DNA of 64,000 bases from Eunapius fragilis (lineage: Eukaryota; Porifera; Demospongiae; Spongillida; Spongillidae): NCBI GenBank assembly GCA_963681505.1, contig OY811981.1, positions 5,190,437-5,254,436 of the forward strand. Reading direction: 5' to 3'. The position numbers and the translations under genes are program-made. Position 1 is the stretch's first letter. Each line of letters opens with the position of its first letter. The notes beneath the pieces are model-generated. The model was not told the origin of the DNA and made no database searches. It saw nothing but the letters and a program-made list of their open reading frames with translations. Positions 45,179-56,305 of the stretch are shown here, piece after piece.

Positions 45179-45557
45179 AACTCTTGTACTATCAGCGATA
45201 TTTGACGATCTGTAGCGCCATCATTTCAGCCGGCCGCACTTAGTCTATACGATATCTAGGTAGTCTTAACCCTCCGCTACCTAATCACGCTTAGCTTTTT
45301 CCTAGGAAAATTGGCAGCGGTCCACTGTTCAGCAGCCCCAATGAGAGGAGGGGGGGGGGGGGGGGGGGGGGCAAAATCCCCGGGCCCGGGCCTCAATGGG
45401 GCCCGGGCCTTTAGAGCCACGCCCTTTATTAGTCACTAGGCACGCCCCCACAGGCCTGGTCGATAATGAATGGCTTAGTTGCTAATTAGTTTCGGGGCCC
45501 AGATCGTTGTAACCAATCAGCGTCTTGGTTTACACTTTCTGTTTAACGAGCGGCAAG

Positions 45558-45658
45558 AATGAGCTACCATCACAAATCAGGCGCCCAGAAAAGAAGGGAA
45601 AAGGCAATGCGTGCTGAAGGGGTCAAAGGGCAGAATATGCTAAAACAACATGGGTTTG
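45558..45658 (+). pseudogene. hAT-type transposase N-terminus fragment
   Basis: The ORF begins MSYHHKSGAQKRREKAMRAE at an ATG and runs into the nested element after NMLKQHGF. The basic K-S-G-A-Q-K-R motif is the usual start of ZMYM/TTF-finger-type hAT transposases. Only about 33 codons remain; after the nested element the sequence leads to a stop. Confidence 0.55.
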
Positions 45659-45972
45659 CAGGGGCGGATACAGGATTTTCCAAAAGGGGGAGTTGAGACC
45701 CGCGATCGCTTCAGGTCCGATACGAAAAGCGTAGGGGGGGGGGGGGGGGGGGGGATGCTGTCCACTTTAGGCCCGACACGAAAAGCGGGGAGGGGGGGGT
45801 GAGAGGGGTGCTGCCCGCTTCAGGCCCGACACGAAAAGCGGGGGGGGGGGGGCTATCCGGCGCTTCAGGCCCGATACAAAAAGCGGGGAGGGGGGCTGTT
45901 TAGCAGAAGAGGGGGCGGTACCTTATATGAAAGGGGGGGTTGCAACCCCCAACCCCCCCCGATCCGCCTCTG
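45659..45972. mobile_element. Nested hAT-like MITE, G-rich, 5 bp target duplication
   Basis: Left CAGGGGCGGATACAGG and right GATCCGCCTCTG inverted termini are flanked by GTTTG at 45654-45658 and 45973-45977. The interior holds four tandem units of GCTTCAGGCCCGACACGAAA separated by G homopolymers. Same TIR class as 11183-11441. Confidence 0.85.
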
Positions 45973-46175
45973 GTTTGATGAGATAGCTTTAAAGATTTAA
46001 TGAGATTGATGAGATTCATTAGGCTAGGGGCCCGAGAAAAAATTTGCCCCGGGCCCGGGCTGGCTCTTGGCGGCCCTGCTGTTCAGTTCTTTGTGGAGGA
46101 TATCCATTTGAGGTACTCGGCTTGCGAGCGCTACAGAGTTGTGGCACAACGATGGATAGATAAATGGTATGTCTA

Positions 46176-46378
46176 TGTTACGGCCCAATTTAAAACCTGA
46201 CCCGTTTTAAAACGGGTCGCCCGTTTTAAAGCCGGTCGACCGGTTTTAAAGCCGGTCAACCGGTTCTAAAATGGGTCGACCGATTTTAAAACCAATATGC
46301 AAAACTGACCCGTTTTAAAGCGGGTTGACCCGGCCGTTTTAAAGCGGGTTGACCGGTTTTGAAACCGGGTACCGGTAA
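46176..46378. repeat. Left terminal/subterminal region of the Ginger-type element
   Basis: After TGTTACGGCCCAATTTAAAA come about nine partly palindromic units of the type ACCCGTTTTAAAACGGGTCG or CCGGTTTTAAAGCCGGTC. The region reads like a chain of GGTCGACC- and TTTTAAA-centred dyads and is a likely transposase-binding array. Confidence 0.85.
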
Positions 46379-46534
46379 CTGGATCAGTTAACAGTGTATA
46401 GACTGAGAAAATTTAATGAAATAAATAGCATGCAGCAAATTAAAATAACGACGAGCGCACACAAAAAACAGATCTAAAAAGGCAAGTTCCTTGAGTACAT
46501 TAAACTAAGTTTGGTTCGTGAGAATTGCGGGCCG

Positions 46535-47232
46535 TTATTTATCCTTGCATGAATCACACATCCATGGTGTTGAAGGCGTGTTCCAAACATTTTCTGGTAC
46601 AGTTATACACCCTTGATGGAACCATTCCTTGCAAACGTCACATTCCACCATGTTACCATCCTCTTTGCTCTGACATGTGCAGATGATTTCAAGTAGCTGT
46701 GTCTCCTTTACCATCTTCTTCCTTTTTAACATCTCACGATTAAAAGGTTCCATTTCATTTTGCATCAAGCAATTCAACACTGACATGCTTTCTCATGTCA
46801 GTGTTAGAGAAGGTGATGTGTGGTGGGTTATCTCCGGAACAGAGAGCTGCACAAAATGCTAATGCATAAAGACCACAGTCATTCGCATTATTCTGCTTGT
46901 CGACATTGATGAAATGCAGGGTTACATTTGGTTCATGGGTCATAAGCAGTGCACATATCTGCTTTTGTGTGGTACTAGGTAGAGTGCAACACATACTGTC
47001 ATATATGTTGACTGTAGAGTAGGGACAACCGATAGTAGATATGGTAAGCCAATGGTTTCCACCAGAATTCAACACTTGCACAAACTCTTCTCCACCTACT
47101 ATACAGCCCTGGAGTGCTGCGGCGAGTAGTGTATTCTGGAGACCTGGCGTACCATACTTGCTCTTTAGGAGGGTTTGCACAGCATTGATGATGTTGTCAT
47201 TCAACCAGGATTGGTTGTTTTCAAGAATAGAT
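46535..47232 (-). other. Last exon: Ulp1-like protease and PHD finger with frameshift
   Basis: The acceptor TTTTTTGTTCAG precedes 47232. The Ulp1 catalytic set is visible: His in GGNHWLTIS, Asp in NIYDSM, Gln/Cys in KQNNANDCG. Near 46785 the frame that encodes NTDMRKHVSV leads to a stop at 46755, whereas the +1 frame continues NCLMQNEMEPFNREM into a C4HC3 PHD finger ending at 46535. In relatives these modules are usually one polypeptide. Confidence 0.8.
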
Positions 47233-50200
47233 CTGAACAAAAAAGGATGATATAAATGTTTTATATAATCACCCATGCACATATTTTTACAATGTTACCT
47301 GTCTGCTTCATACAATTGAAATTCACCAAATGTCATCCAGAGCTTTGGCTTCCTTGAGGTGCATTTGCGCTTAGTCTTCCTGCCCTCCTCCAACTCAGAC
47401 TCCACAGGATGTTCAGCAGCGTCTTCTGCAGATTCATCATGTTTCTCAAATTCTTCTCTTGCTTTGAAAACCCATTCACATAGAGTATCCACATCTGCAT
47501 AATGAAGAAAGAGGCATTCATCTCCAAAGAATTGCACAACGGTGGCGGGAATAGGCCTCATGTGCATATTCCAGTACTGCAGCAATGGACCACACTGCAA
47601 GTAGCAGCCTTGGGAAAGTAATGGCATGGATGAAACAAAAGCATCAAACTGTGTATGTATGTCTTCATTAACTATGACAAATCCCAAGGCTTGCACAAGC
47701 GATGGCTTTTTGTCAAAACTCCCAGAATGAAGCCAAAGTGATACGTGAGTGTTCACATACAGTCCATACTCCGTTGAGTCATGAATGTATTTGGAAAGCT
47801 GCAGTGAAGGTTGGGTTGTGTTATTAACTACAACACATGCAAAAAATTACAGCTCACGATGCTTACATGTACATCTAAGTCTTCATCCTCTCTGCAACTG
47901 TGGTTATACATTGTACTTCCTGATCTCCATAAATCCAATCTCTGTGATGAGAGCAGTTCATCTTCAGTTCCTTACTACCTAAAAAGTCATTTATATCATC
48001 TCATACAAATGAGATACTGCATGTAATGCACAATTTTTGCATTCAGACTTACCTTGAATATGGGTGCAAAATTTGATCCAAGGGTCAAAATCTACATCAC
48101 AAGTGGCAGTGTGAACATCTTCAATAATCTTGCGAGTTACACTGCTGAAAAAATTTTGGTACATGGTACAGTTTGATCAATTTCAATTTAAACAAAAAAA
48201 ACGTACGTTGGACAGTTTGAACATGGTGCCGACTTGTGGCAATAGGTGCTACAGCTTATATTTTTCCTTACACACCGACACTTGCGATTTAGACAGCCTG
48301 TCGTGCACTTGCAAGCATTGGTCACAAAATGATTCCAAGGTGCTTGTTTCCTAACTGCTTCTCTTAATGAGATAAAAGGCTGATTTTGCCAATTCTCTAC
48401 TTCGCACATTCCAGATCCATTGTATTTCTCGAGTTCTCCAGCAGTGTAGCAGACATTCAAAACTCCATTTTGGCATCTGAAGTTGAACACATGGGATGAT
48501 GATTTCACAAAGTAACTCGCAAAAGTAACACAATTGAAAACAATATACCTCAATCTGTAAAGGCTCTGGTCTCCTCCGACAATTTCAACAACAACACAAG
48601 GCAAACGAGATAGGTCAGAACTGGCTCGATCAATACGAGGAATTCTGACTGACACACTTTCACCAATCACAAATGACAATGTGCTGTGTTGTTTGTTGTA
48701 TCTTTCTGCCATCTTCTTAGCAGAAGAAAGGTACTTTCTGTCAGCTTTGATTCTGATCTATATAAGAATGAAAACAAACATCAGGCTAAATCTGATCAAA
48801 ATCAAAAAACAGTCAATAATTTTTAACCTCTTTATGCTTAAGCAAAGTGGAAAGTGCATTTTCTCGTATGCTATTCCTGTGATCCCCATTTGACTTGACT
48901 TCATCTTTATCAGATTCGTCATTCTCTTCAAGTAGCTCTCTTTCAATTGTTTCACTTTCTGCCGCACTAACATCAGCATGCTGGGTGTCCTTGGCTCCAT
49001 TGACTACATTCTCTGTCACAGACACTTGATGTGAAGAGCTTTTTGAGCACTGGGCATCCTCTGCACCTATCTTTGCATCCTCTTCTGTTGGAAATGCTTG
49101 CTGATGCACTGGGCTCATGACTGTAGCTTGCTTCGCTTCTGGTGAAAAACCAACATCAATCCCTTCATCGGCCAAGTCTTCCTCTAACACAATTGCACTT
49201 TGCTGTGTTGGGAAGATGACACTTCGGGCTTTTTGACCAAACACAAGTTCATATGGAGATGCTCCTGTAGTATCATGCACTTGGGTATTCATAGCATCTA
49301 AGGAAAAAACAACTATTTACTATATGAATTCTAATATACAAAACCAACTTACAAACTATACGTGGTAGCCAATCACTCCAAGGTGGTGTCTTCATACCAC
49401 TCGCACTGATTTCGGCTGCCATCTTTTTGTGCAGGGTTTGATGTGCTCTTTCAACTAATCCTTGGCTTTGAGGATGTCTAGGGCGACCACTAACCAACTG
49501 AATATTAGAGTTCCAAAGCTTTAGCAAGTCAACGATTACCCCATTCACAAATTCTCGACCGATGTCAGAATGTAAAATGCGAGGTACTCCAAAATAAGGG
49601 AATACATGTGTATTGAGATTATCTGCAACATTTGCAGCACTCTTAGTTTCCAAAGCATATGCAAAATTGAACTTAGACCAATGGTCCACACAGTGGAGTA
49701 TCCACTTTTTATTTCGTTGAGGAAGGTGCCTCTTATCAATCAGATCAATCTAGAAAAGAAATTTAAGAACTTTAGTGTACTAATGAAAGGCTCCGGCTAT
49801 TTGTTGCACAGGGTGCTGCTAAACACTGTGATCTAACTACATTGTAGCACTCCAAAATAGAAAAAAAGCCTATAACTACTGTGACAGTCACACAACTAAA
49901 GGACTACTATGTGATTGACATGAAACTGGTCAATTTCTTTTATCATGTGTGTGAATCTGTCATGCATATATGTTCTTTTGATACAAAAATAAATGCATTG
50001 CTCTAGAAGCCAGCTGTAAAGCCTAAACTTGTGCTCCATATATAGAGTAAATGCAATTAAAATAATCACCAAACATTAAAATTAGGCATGAATAATAATT
50101 GTTAACACAGTCCAAGGGTAAAAAGCAGGTCAGGTATTACAAAGTATTGTAACATAAATCTAGGACAAACAATTTGCTTACTTGCAATCTGCAGAAAAAC

Positions 50201-50889
50201 CCATTTGCAATGATTGGCTTCAGAGGAGGAGTCGATAGCTGTGGTTTCCGAAGCTGACAAGATGGGCACAGAGATACAAATTTTTCAACCACGCTTCTTG
50301 GAATCCCATGATACAAACTCTGCAACTGAGCACAAGAATACATATTCAGTAACAGACACATGGGCGACATGACACCATACCTTTTCAAACGTCTTCTTGT
50401 ACCCACCATGTAACACATCCTTTTCATGGACATCACGAATGATTTCATAGAATTCTTCAACATGCGCTACTCTTCTGTACTTATCAAGAGCGGTATTGTC
50501 CTCCACCAAGCCCTATATAAATGACGCATTTATCTCAGTTTCCTACGCTGCAAAAACACTACAACTTTACATTTTGTGCGATGAATGGCAACAACACGCA
50601 TCAATAGTCGTCTACAATTTAGTGAGAAGTACCTGCTCTTTCACTGGAACAACAAGAACATCGCGAGCTCCTAGACTAGGGATGTTCAGAATCTGGAATC
50701 CCTTCTTCTTAACAAAGAAGCGCAAGTTCTTGTCAACAGACGATGGGTCTTTTATGGCGGTTTTAATTTTGTCTCCTAAGTCTTTGTAAACTACACCGCT
50801 AGTTCCTCTATCATTGGAGGAAAACTTCTCGGCCAGAAAGGCTCCAAACTCCTTCTCTCGATCGTACATATCCATTTCATAGCCAAATG
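46535..50889 (-). CDS. Ginger transposase: HHCC zinc domain, integrase, Cys-rich, Ulp1-like protease, PHD finger (11 exons)
   Basis: Exon model (minus): 50889-50633, 50512-50381, 50325-50182, 49749-49353, 49297-48828, 48757-48549, 48476-48207, 48144-48053, 47970-47867, 47798-47299, 47232-46535; start codon ATG at 50875 (MDMYDREKEFGAFLAEK). All introns are GT..AG and all phases agree. Domains: HHCC (VLHGGYKK to CPSCQLRK), DDE integrase core (IDLIDKRH, HSDIGREF, GLVERAHQTL), acidic linker, post-integrase SH3-like part (VIGESVSVRIPR), Cys-rich block, then Ulp1/C48 (SWLNDNIINA, GGNHWLTIS, IYDSM, QNNANDCGLYAL: His, Asp and Cys present), then PHD (ICTCQSKEDGNMVECDVC, WFHQGC, WMCDSC). The Ulp1 frame stops at 46755, while PHD lies in another frame starting near 46786, so a one-base lesion separates them. 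Predicted length is about 1012 aa without PHD. Confidence 0.85.
48207..48476 (-). other. Cys-rich exon of the Ginger gene
   Basis: Begins after a CTTCAG acceptor with CQNGVLNVCYTAGELEKY and ends with CKCTTGCLNRKCRCVRKN and CSTYCHKSAPCSNCP, a CRC/tesmin-like cysteine cluster often found after the integrase in KRBA2/Ginger-type proteins. It probably binds zinc. The 72 bp intron before it and the GTACGT donor after it keep phase. Confidence 0.7.
49353..49749 (-). other. Integrase-core exon of the Ginger gene
   Basis: Carries first Asp (IDLIDKR), second Asp (LHSDIGREFVNG) and Glu (QGLVERAHQTL) of the DDE triad, with the RPRHPQSQG motif shared with gypsy integrases. The exon is bounded by TTTTCTAG and GTAAGT. 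Confidence 0.85.
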
Positions 50890-50963
50890 CTAAAAAAATG
50901 CAACTGAACTGAGATTTTGACACGTAGAAATTGTAAACCACGTGTTCTTATAAAAATTAATTA

Positions 50964-51067
50964 GCCCGTTTTAAAGCCGGTCGACCGGCTTGGAAATGGG
51001 TTAACCCGCTTTAAATTGGGTCGACCTGTTTTAAAACGGGTCAAAAGTTTTAAATCGGGCCGTAACA
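50964..51067. repeat. Right terminal/subterminal region of the Ginger-type element
   Basis: Inverted counterpart of the left end, with about five units such as GCCCGTTTTAAAGCCGGTCG and CCTGTTTTAAAACGGGTC, shorter than the left array. The outermost 19-20 bp match the left end with one mismatch. Confidence 0.85.
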
Positions 51068-51071
51068 TCTA

Positions 51072-51447
51072 TACTAAAATGGCTGTTACATGTCGGTGCA
51101 ACAAGTACAGTCCTTATATAGCTCGAAAATACAAACTGAAGTGCTTGGTTAGGTCATGATGCATGATGTCATCGTTTCAATATTTCGGGGCGTAGGTCTT
51201 ATTGTCCAACATTGAATGGGCCGCAAACAGCCGTGACATATGGGGGATTTGACATTTATTAAATCAAATGCCCCACTGTTGGGGACTAATAACTGGTCAA
51301 ATGACCCCTCCTCGACCCAGTCCCGTTATATGTTTGATACCTTTTATAACCTACGGTTTCGTTCCTGCTATTCAAAACGAACGCGCGTTAGCTTTTGTAG
51401 GTATACAGCTCATATTATGCCGCTATAAGAGTTGTAGTTATAATTGT
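51072..51447. other. Short unassigned spacer
   Basis: Beyond the exon-like stretch ending near 51150 no feature is recognised; the spacer ends with the TGT duplication of copy B. Confidence 0.5.
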
Positions 51448-53350
51448 CACTGTGCAAAAAACCTAGTATACGCTAGCGTATATTTTTGCGTATATTTCGC
51501 GTATACCATCAATATACCAAGGGTAGTGTATATTTCGAATATCCACCTGGTATATTTCAAGAATCCCTAGGTGACAATTATTCATTGTGTGTATTCTCGA
51601 AATATCACGTATACGCACACCGCAATGAATTATGCAACGCATTCAAATCTAAATAACTTACATGTATAACTTTGATATGAATAATTTGAACCGCAGTATG
51701 CCTGCTATGTGAATTCGAACGTAGAGCATTATGGACGTTTACCACTTGAACTATAAGCGTCGGTACGTATGTAAGATATTAATGATGCATGGCATGGCTT
51801 AACAGGTGGGTAAGATAAGTGAGGAGGACAGGAATGGGGGTGTGTATGCCAGGGTTATGTGTTATCGCATGCGTCACTGTTGACCAGTGGGTACTTTAGG
51901 CAACACTAGCTAAGTTAACGAATGCGTAATTGTATGCTGTATACCAGTGGGTCAATGTGTCTACAGGATGGTAGGAAGCATGGGAGGCCATGTTTGACCG
52001 GGAGCAATCTTTGTAACCAGGTAGCCCAGCAGGGTGGTGAATTGGCCGCCCATGCAACCATATAATTGCAGCTCATCATTTATATCAGCCATTGTTTTAA
52101 AGTGTGTGAGGGAGCAGGAGAATGGTCAAGAGTCCCAGTGAGAAGGACCTAGAGTTGCAGAGGTTAGCTGATATGGTTCCTGACAAATAGGCCAACAGTA
52201 TGATCACCACTGAAATAGCAGTGAAATAGCAGTGACACCTTGTGGTCTTGGCACTTGCACTGTGTAAAAAGGGTTGTTATACTCGCCTGTATAACATTGT
52301 TATACAAGTAGTTATACAGCATTTGTTATACACATTGCATATAATTGTGTATAACTGTGTATAATGGTAGTATGTACTAATTAAAAAACCGCAGTGTAAA
52401 AAGGGTTGTTATACTCGCCTGTATATCCGCCTGTATATCATTGTTATACAAGTAACTGTTATACACATTGTGTATAACTGTATACATGTGATGCTAATTT
52501 TATACCGCATCATAGCGAGGGCGTAATTCGTTGTTAATTGAGCTATTGGCCATTAATAATGGGCCATTAAATTTAAAATTAAAAAGAAAGATGGCTATAC
52601 GTGTTCCGAAGTGTCAAATAAAGAAATCGCGGAAGGAAAGCGTATATCTGGTTGGTCGGAGTTCTGGCTAAAATGTATGTATACACATACTAGCTTAGTT
52701 TATGAATTATGCACATTTGAATTTGATTCGTCTACCGGTACTTGTATACAGTTTCAGTGATGATATGTGTGAAGCCAAAAAGCCCCAAGTTGTGTAGACG
52801 TCGCGTTGGATGGAGTGACCACTGAAAGGTAAGCCAATGTAGTTTTGTAATATTTCTGGGTTGTACTATGTATATAAATAATTTATGGTTGTCATACATA
52901 CTATTATAATCAATTTTTAAAAGTCACCTTTTGAAATGGGCTGATTGTAACTGTGGCAACCAGCTCAGTATACACGCCCAGGGTCAAGCTACATGCTGCA
53001 TATGTGTGTGATTGTGTGTGTGTTGTGTGTGTGTGTGTATACATGTGTATGTAATAGTAACATGTATGATATGTGTGTGCATTTGGTACATGTGTGTGCG
53101 TGTGTGTTTGTTGTGTGCATGTATGTGCATACATGTGTATGTGAGCATGTATATGTGTACACGTTCAACGTGTGTATATTCACTGATTCAATGTTCCTGT
53201 TACATTGGTCATGATGTAATCTGTGCATCAAGCATGCAGGATCGGTGCTCTGGGTACATTGCATGTATATGTGTGTTCTGAGTTATTGGTGAGACAAGCG
53301 TATGCCGTTTGACAGTCTGATGCACATGAACAATGGCCTCCTTGATAATA

Positions 53351-54486
53351 ATGTGCTCACCTCATGCTGTCATGTGCTCACCTCATGCTGTCATCATGTG
53401 CTAACCTCATGCTGTCTCATGTGCTCACCTCGTGCTGTCATCAATCCTCATGCTGTCATCATGTGCTAACCTCATGCTGTCATGTGCTAATCTCATGCTG
53501 TCATCATGTGCTCACCTCATGCTGACATCATGTGCTCTCCTCATGCTGTCATCATGTGCTCACCTCATGCTGTCATGTGCTCACCTCATGCTGTCATGTG
53601 CTCACCTCATGCTGTCGTCATGTGCTCACCTCATGCTGTCATGTGCTCACCTCATGCTGAAATCATGTGCTCACCTCATGCTGTCATCATGTGCTAACCT
53701 CATGCTGTCATGTGCTCACCTCATACTGTCATTATGTGCTAACCTCATGCTGTCATGTGCTCACCTCATACTGTCATTATGTGCTAACCTCATGCTGTCA
53801 TGTGCTCACCTCATACTGTCATCATGTGCTCACCTCATGCTGTCATGATCTCACCGCATACTGTCATCATGTGCTAACCTCATGCTGTCATGTGCTCACC
53901 TCGTACTGTCATCATGTGCTCACCTCATGCTGTCATCATGTGCTATCCTCATGCTGTCATCATGTGCTAACCTCATGCTGCCATCATGTGCTCACCTCAT
54001 GCTGACATGTGCTACCCTCATGTTGTCATCATGTGCTAACCTCATGCTGTCATGTGCTCACCTCATACTGTCATCATGTGCTAACCTCATGCTGCCATCA
54101 TGTGCTAACCTCATGCTGTCATCATGTGCTCACCTCATGCTGTCATGTGCTCACCTCATGCTGTCATCATGTGCTCACCTCATGTTGTTATCATGTGCTC
54201 ACCTCATGCTGACATGTGCTACCCTCATGTTGTCATCATGTGCTAACCTCATGCTGTCATGTGCTCACCTCATACTGTCATCATGTGCTAACCTCATGCT
54301 GTCATCATGTGCTAACCTCATGCTGTCATCATGTGCTCACCTCATGCTGTCATGTGCTCACCTCATGCTGTCGTCATGTGCTCACCTCATGTTGTTATCA
54401 TGTGCTAACCTCATGCTGTCATGTGCTCACCTCATACTGTCATGTGCTCACCTCATACTGTCATGTGTTCACCTCATACTGTCATC
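53351..54486. repeat. Minisatellite of 21/24 bp units in copy B
   Basis: Same unit as in copy A (GTGCTCACCTCATGCTGTCAT). The array is about 125 bp longer, with the first ~250 bp rearranged and the remainder nearly co-linear, showing array turnover at one edge since the copies separated. Confidence 0.95.
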
Positions 54487-55436
54487 AGGTGCCTGATGAA
54501 GATGGTTTGGTATTTAATGCTAGCATTCCTACTAACCCTAATCACCTAATAATGTCTACTAAACCACATCACATGATCTTAACACTCACCTTGCATGCAC
54601 ACACATGCGCACACACATACACACATACACACATACACACACATACACATTCTTGAAGAAGTTGCCAAGGGGTAATACACTCACACAGTTGGTGGGATGG
54701 CTGCTTTGCCACACCCCATGATGAGGCTACCATGATGCATGTAGCCACAGTCTTGATAACTGGGGCACTCCTGCCAAAGGGGAGGGTTGGTGGACTAACT
54801 GTGGGCTGTTAGCACTGAAGTTTGATTGCTTTGGTGTCACTCTGAAGTTTTTATAGTTCACTGTGTGATGTTTAGTCAGTGCCAAATAGACCAGGCAGCA
54901 ATATGTTTTGGTGCCTAGCTGTGTAGGGCTTTCATTGTTCTGTGAACATTCTTACATGTAGTGGTTGTATTGAAGGACCTTTTGGGAGGATATTGGCATG
55001 TGTGCAGCTACATACATAGGGTACGCATGTGTGTATCTGTGTCTGCATGTCACTAGGAGAAGAAAGCACAATTCTGTCAAGATGTGTGTATGCATGTGTC
55101 TGCATTGTATACCAGTATGTGCATGTGCATCCACATATGTTTACAATTGTCTGTACGTGCTTATATCTGTGTGAGTAGGTGAAGATGCTTAGAATGTGGT
55201 TTGAAAGAGGTGAATGTGATTTTGGAGCATTCAGAATGAAAATGTTTAGCTAGAGGCTTGGCGCTTGGAGGTGGCACCAGTATTACTGCCATTTAGTAGC
55301 TGAGTGCACTAAGAATCTATCCTTCTCAATAGTCTTCATCCAAATTGTATGTATGTTATGTTTGCATGGTGTGATATCTTTAAATGATATATTTTCACCC
55401 TGATAGGATCAAGCCTTACATCAATTGAATGAAACT

Positions 55437-56305
55437 GAAAGATCTGATGTGAACTTACATTTGTTGTATTGTTACATCTTTACATGTACATGTTGTGTAC
55501 TATTCTATCTCCACTTGTGAGACTAGCTGGGTGTAACCGAACGTTTCCATACATGTACATGTCATGTTAATGTACATACATAGAAGTCTTACAAAGGGGT
55601 GTGGCCATATATTACTATATAGCAATGACACAGTACACTTCTTCTATGCATCATGCTTCTAATAGGGTCATGTGATCAAATGGAATCAGGATAGCGGCCA
55701 GACCTGGTGTGCATCAGATTGAATCTTTTTTATGAAATCAGGGTATCCTGATTCTATTTGATGCACATTGGTCTGGTCGCTACCATGTTTCTATTTGATG
55801 CTCACTAGGATCTGGTTGATACCACAATCCTATCAGCTGCACACCAGAGAATGGCCAATAGCTTTATTTGATGCACACCAGGTCTGGCCGCTAATATGAT
55901 TCTGTCTGATGCACACTGCTACCATGACCCTCACATTAGGAATTGCCACGTACTAGCATATCAAGTAATGCGAGCAGCAGTCCCTGGTGTGCATCATATC
56001 GAATCATGTTAGCAGCCAGACCTGGTGTGTATCAAATGGAATCATATTAACTCGTCTGCATCAAGTAAAGACACGCTAGTGGCCAGTCGCTGTTGTACAT
56101 CTGGTAGGTTTGTGATATCGATCAGACCCTGGTGTGCATCAAATAGAATCATGTTAGCAAACTGACCCAGTTTGCATCAAATTGAATCATTAAATTCTAG
56201 TAGTGGCCAATCCCTGGTGTGCATCTAATAGAATCTTGGTAGCGACCAGACCTGGTGGGCTTCAAATAGAATCAGGATAGCGGCCAGACTTGGGTTTGCT
56301 TATTT
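55437..56305. repeat. Copy B-specific segment with degenerate GGCCAGACCTGGTGTGCATC units
   Basis: About ten degenerate units combine GGCCAGACCTGGTGTGCATC with AAATAGAATCATGTTAG, some inverted. Copy A keeps only the last two units, so A looks like a deletion derivative or B an expansion. Confidence 0.75.

Larger units (their letters stand above)
42997..45244. mobile_element. Possible 2.25 kb TIR element of unknown superfamily
   Basis: An 18 bp inverted repeat ACTAAGCGCGGCCGGCTG (42997-43014) and CAGCCGGCCGCACTTAGT (45227-45244, one mismatch) bounds a region with one ORF starting 31 bp inside the left end and another ending 49 bp inside the right end. No target duplication was found, so the element status is tentative. 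Confidence 0.4.
45330..46078 (+). mobile_element. hAT-like element with 5 bp target duplication
   Basis: Left end CAGCAGCCCCAATGAGAG and right end (inverted) CAGGGCCGCCAAGAGCCAG are imperfect inverted repeats, both followed by GGGCCCGGGC-rich subterminal sequence. It is flanked by CTGTT at 45325-45329 and 46079-46083. It encodes an N-terminal transposase fragment and hosts a second element. Confidence 0.7.
46176..51067 (-). mobile_element. Ginger-type DNA transposon, near-complete
   Basis: Both ends start TGTTACGGCCC(A/G)ATTTAAAAC in inverted orientation and are flanked by the 4 bp duplication TCTA (46172-46175 and 51068-51071). Termini TGTNR with 4 bp duplications and a gypsy-integrase-like transposase define Ginger1 elements. 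The 4892 bp element encodes one minus-strand multi-exon gene with a gypsy-type integrase plus Ulp1 and PHD modules. The family description is established knowledge; boundaries and duplication are read directly. Confidence 0.9.
45306..51150 (+). other. Exon-like host or older element ORF split by three insertions
   Basis: After a pyrimidine-rich CTTTTTCCTAG acceptor at 45305 the plus strand reads ENWQRSTVQ up to the hAT-like insertion (45330), resumes at about 46084 with FFVEDIHLRYSACERYRVVA, meets the Ginger-type insertion (46176), and resumes at 51072 with MAVTCRCNKYSPYIARKYK before a stop at about 51150. The frame is kept when one copy of each target duplication is removed. No family is recognised, so it may be a coincidence of open frame over ~60 codons. 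Confidence 0.25.
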
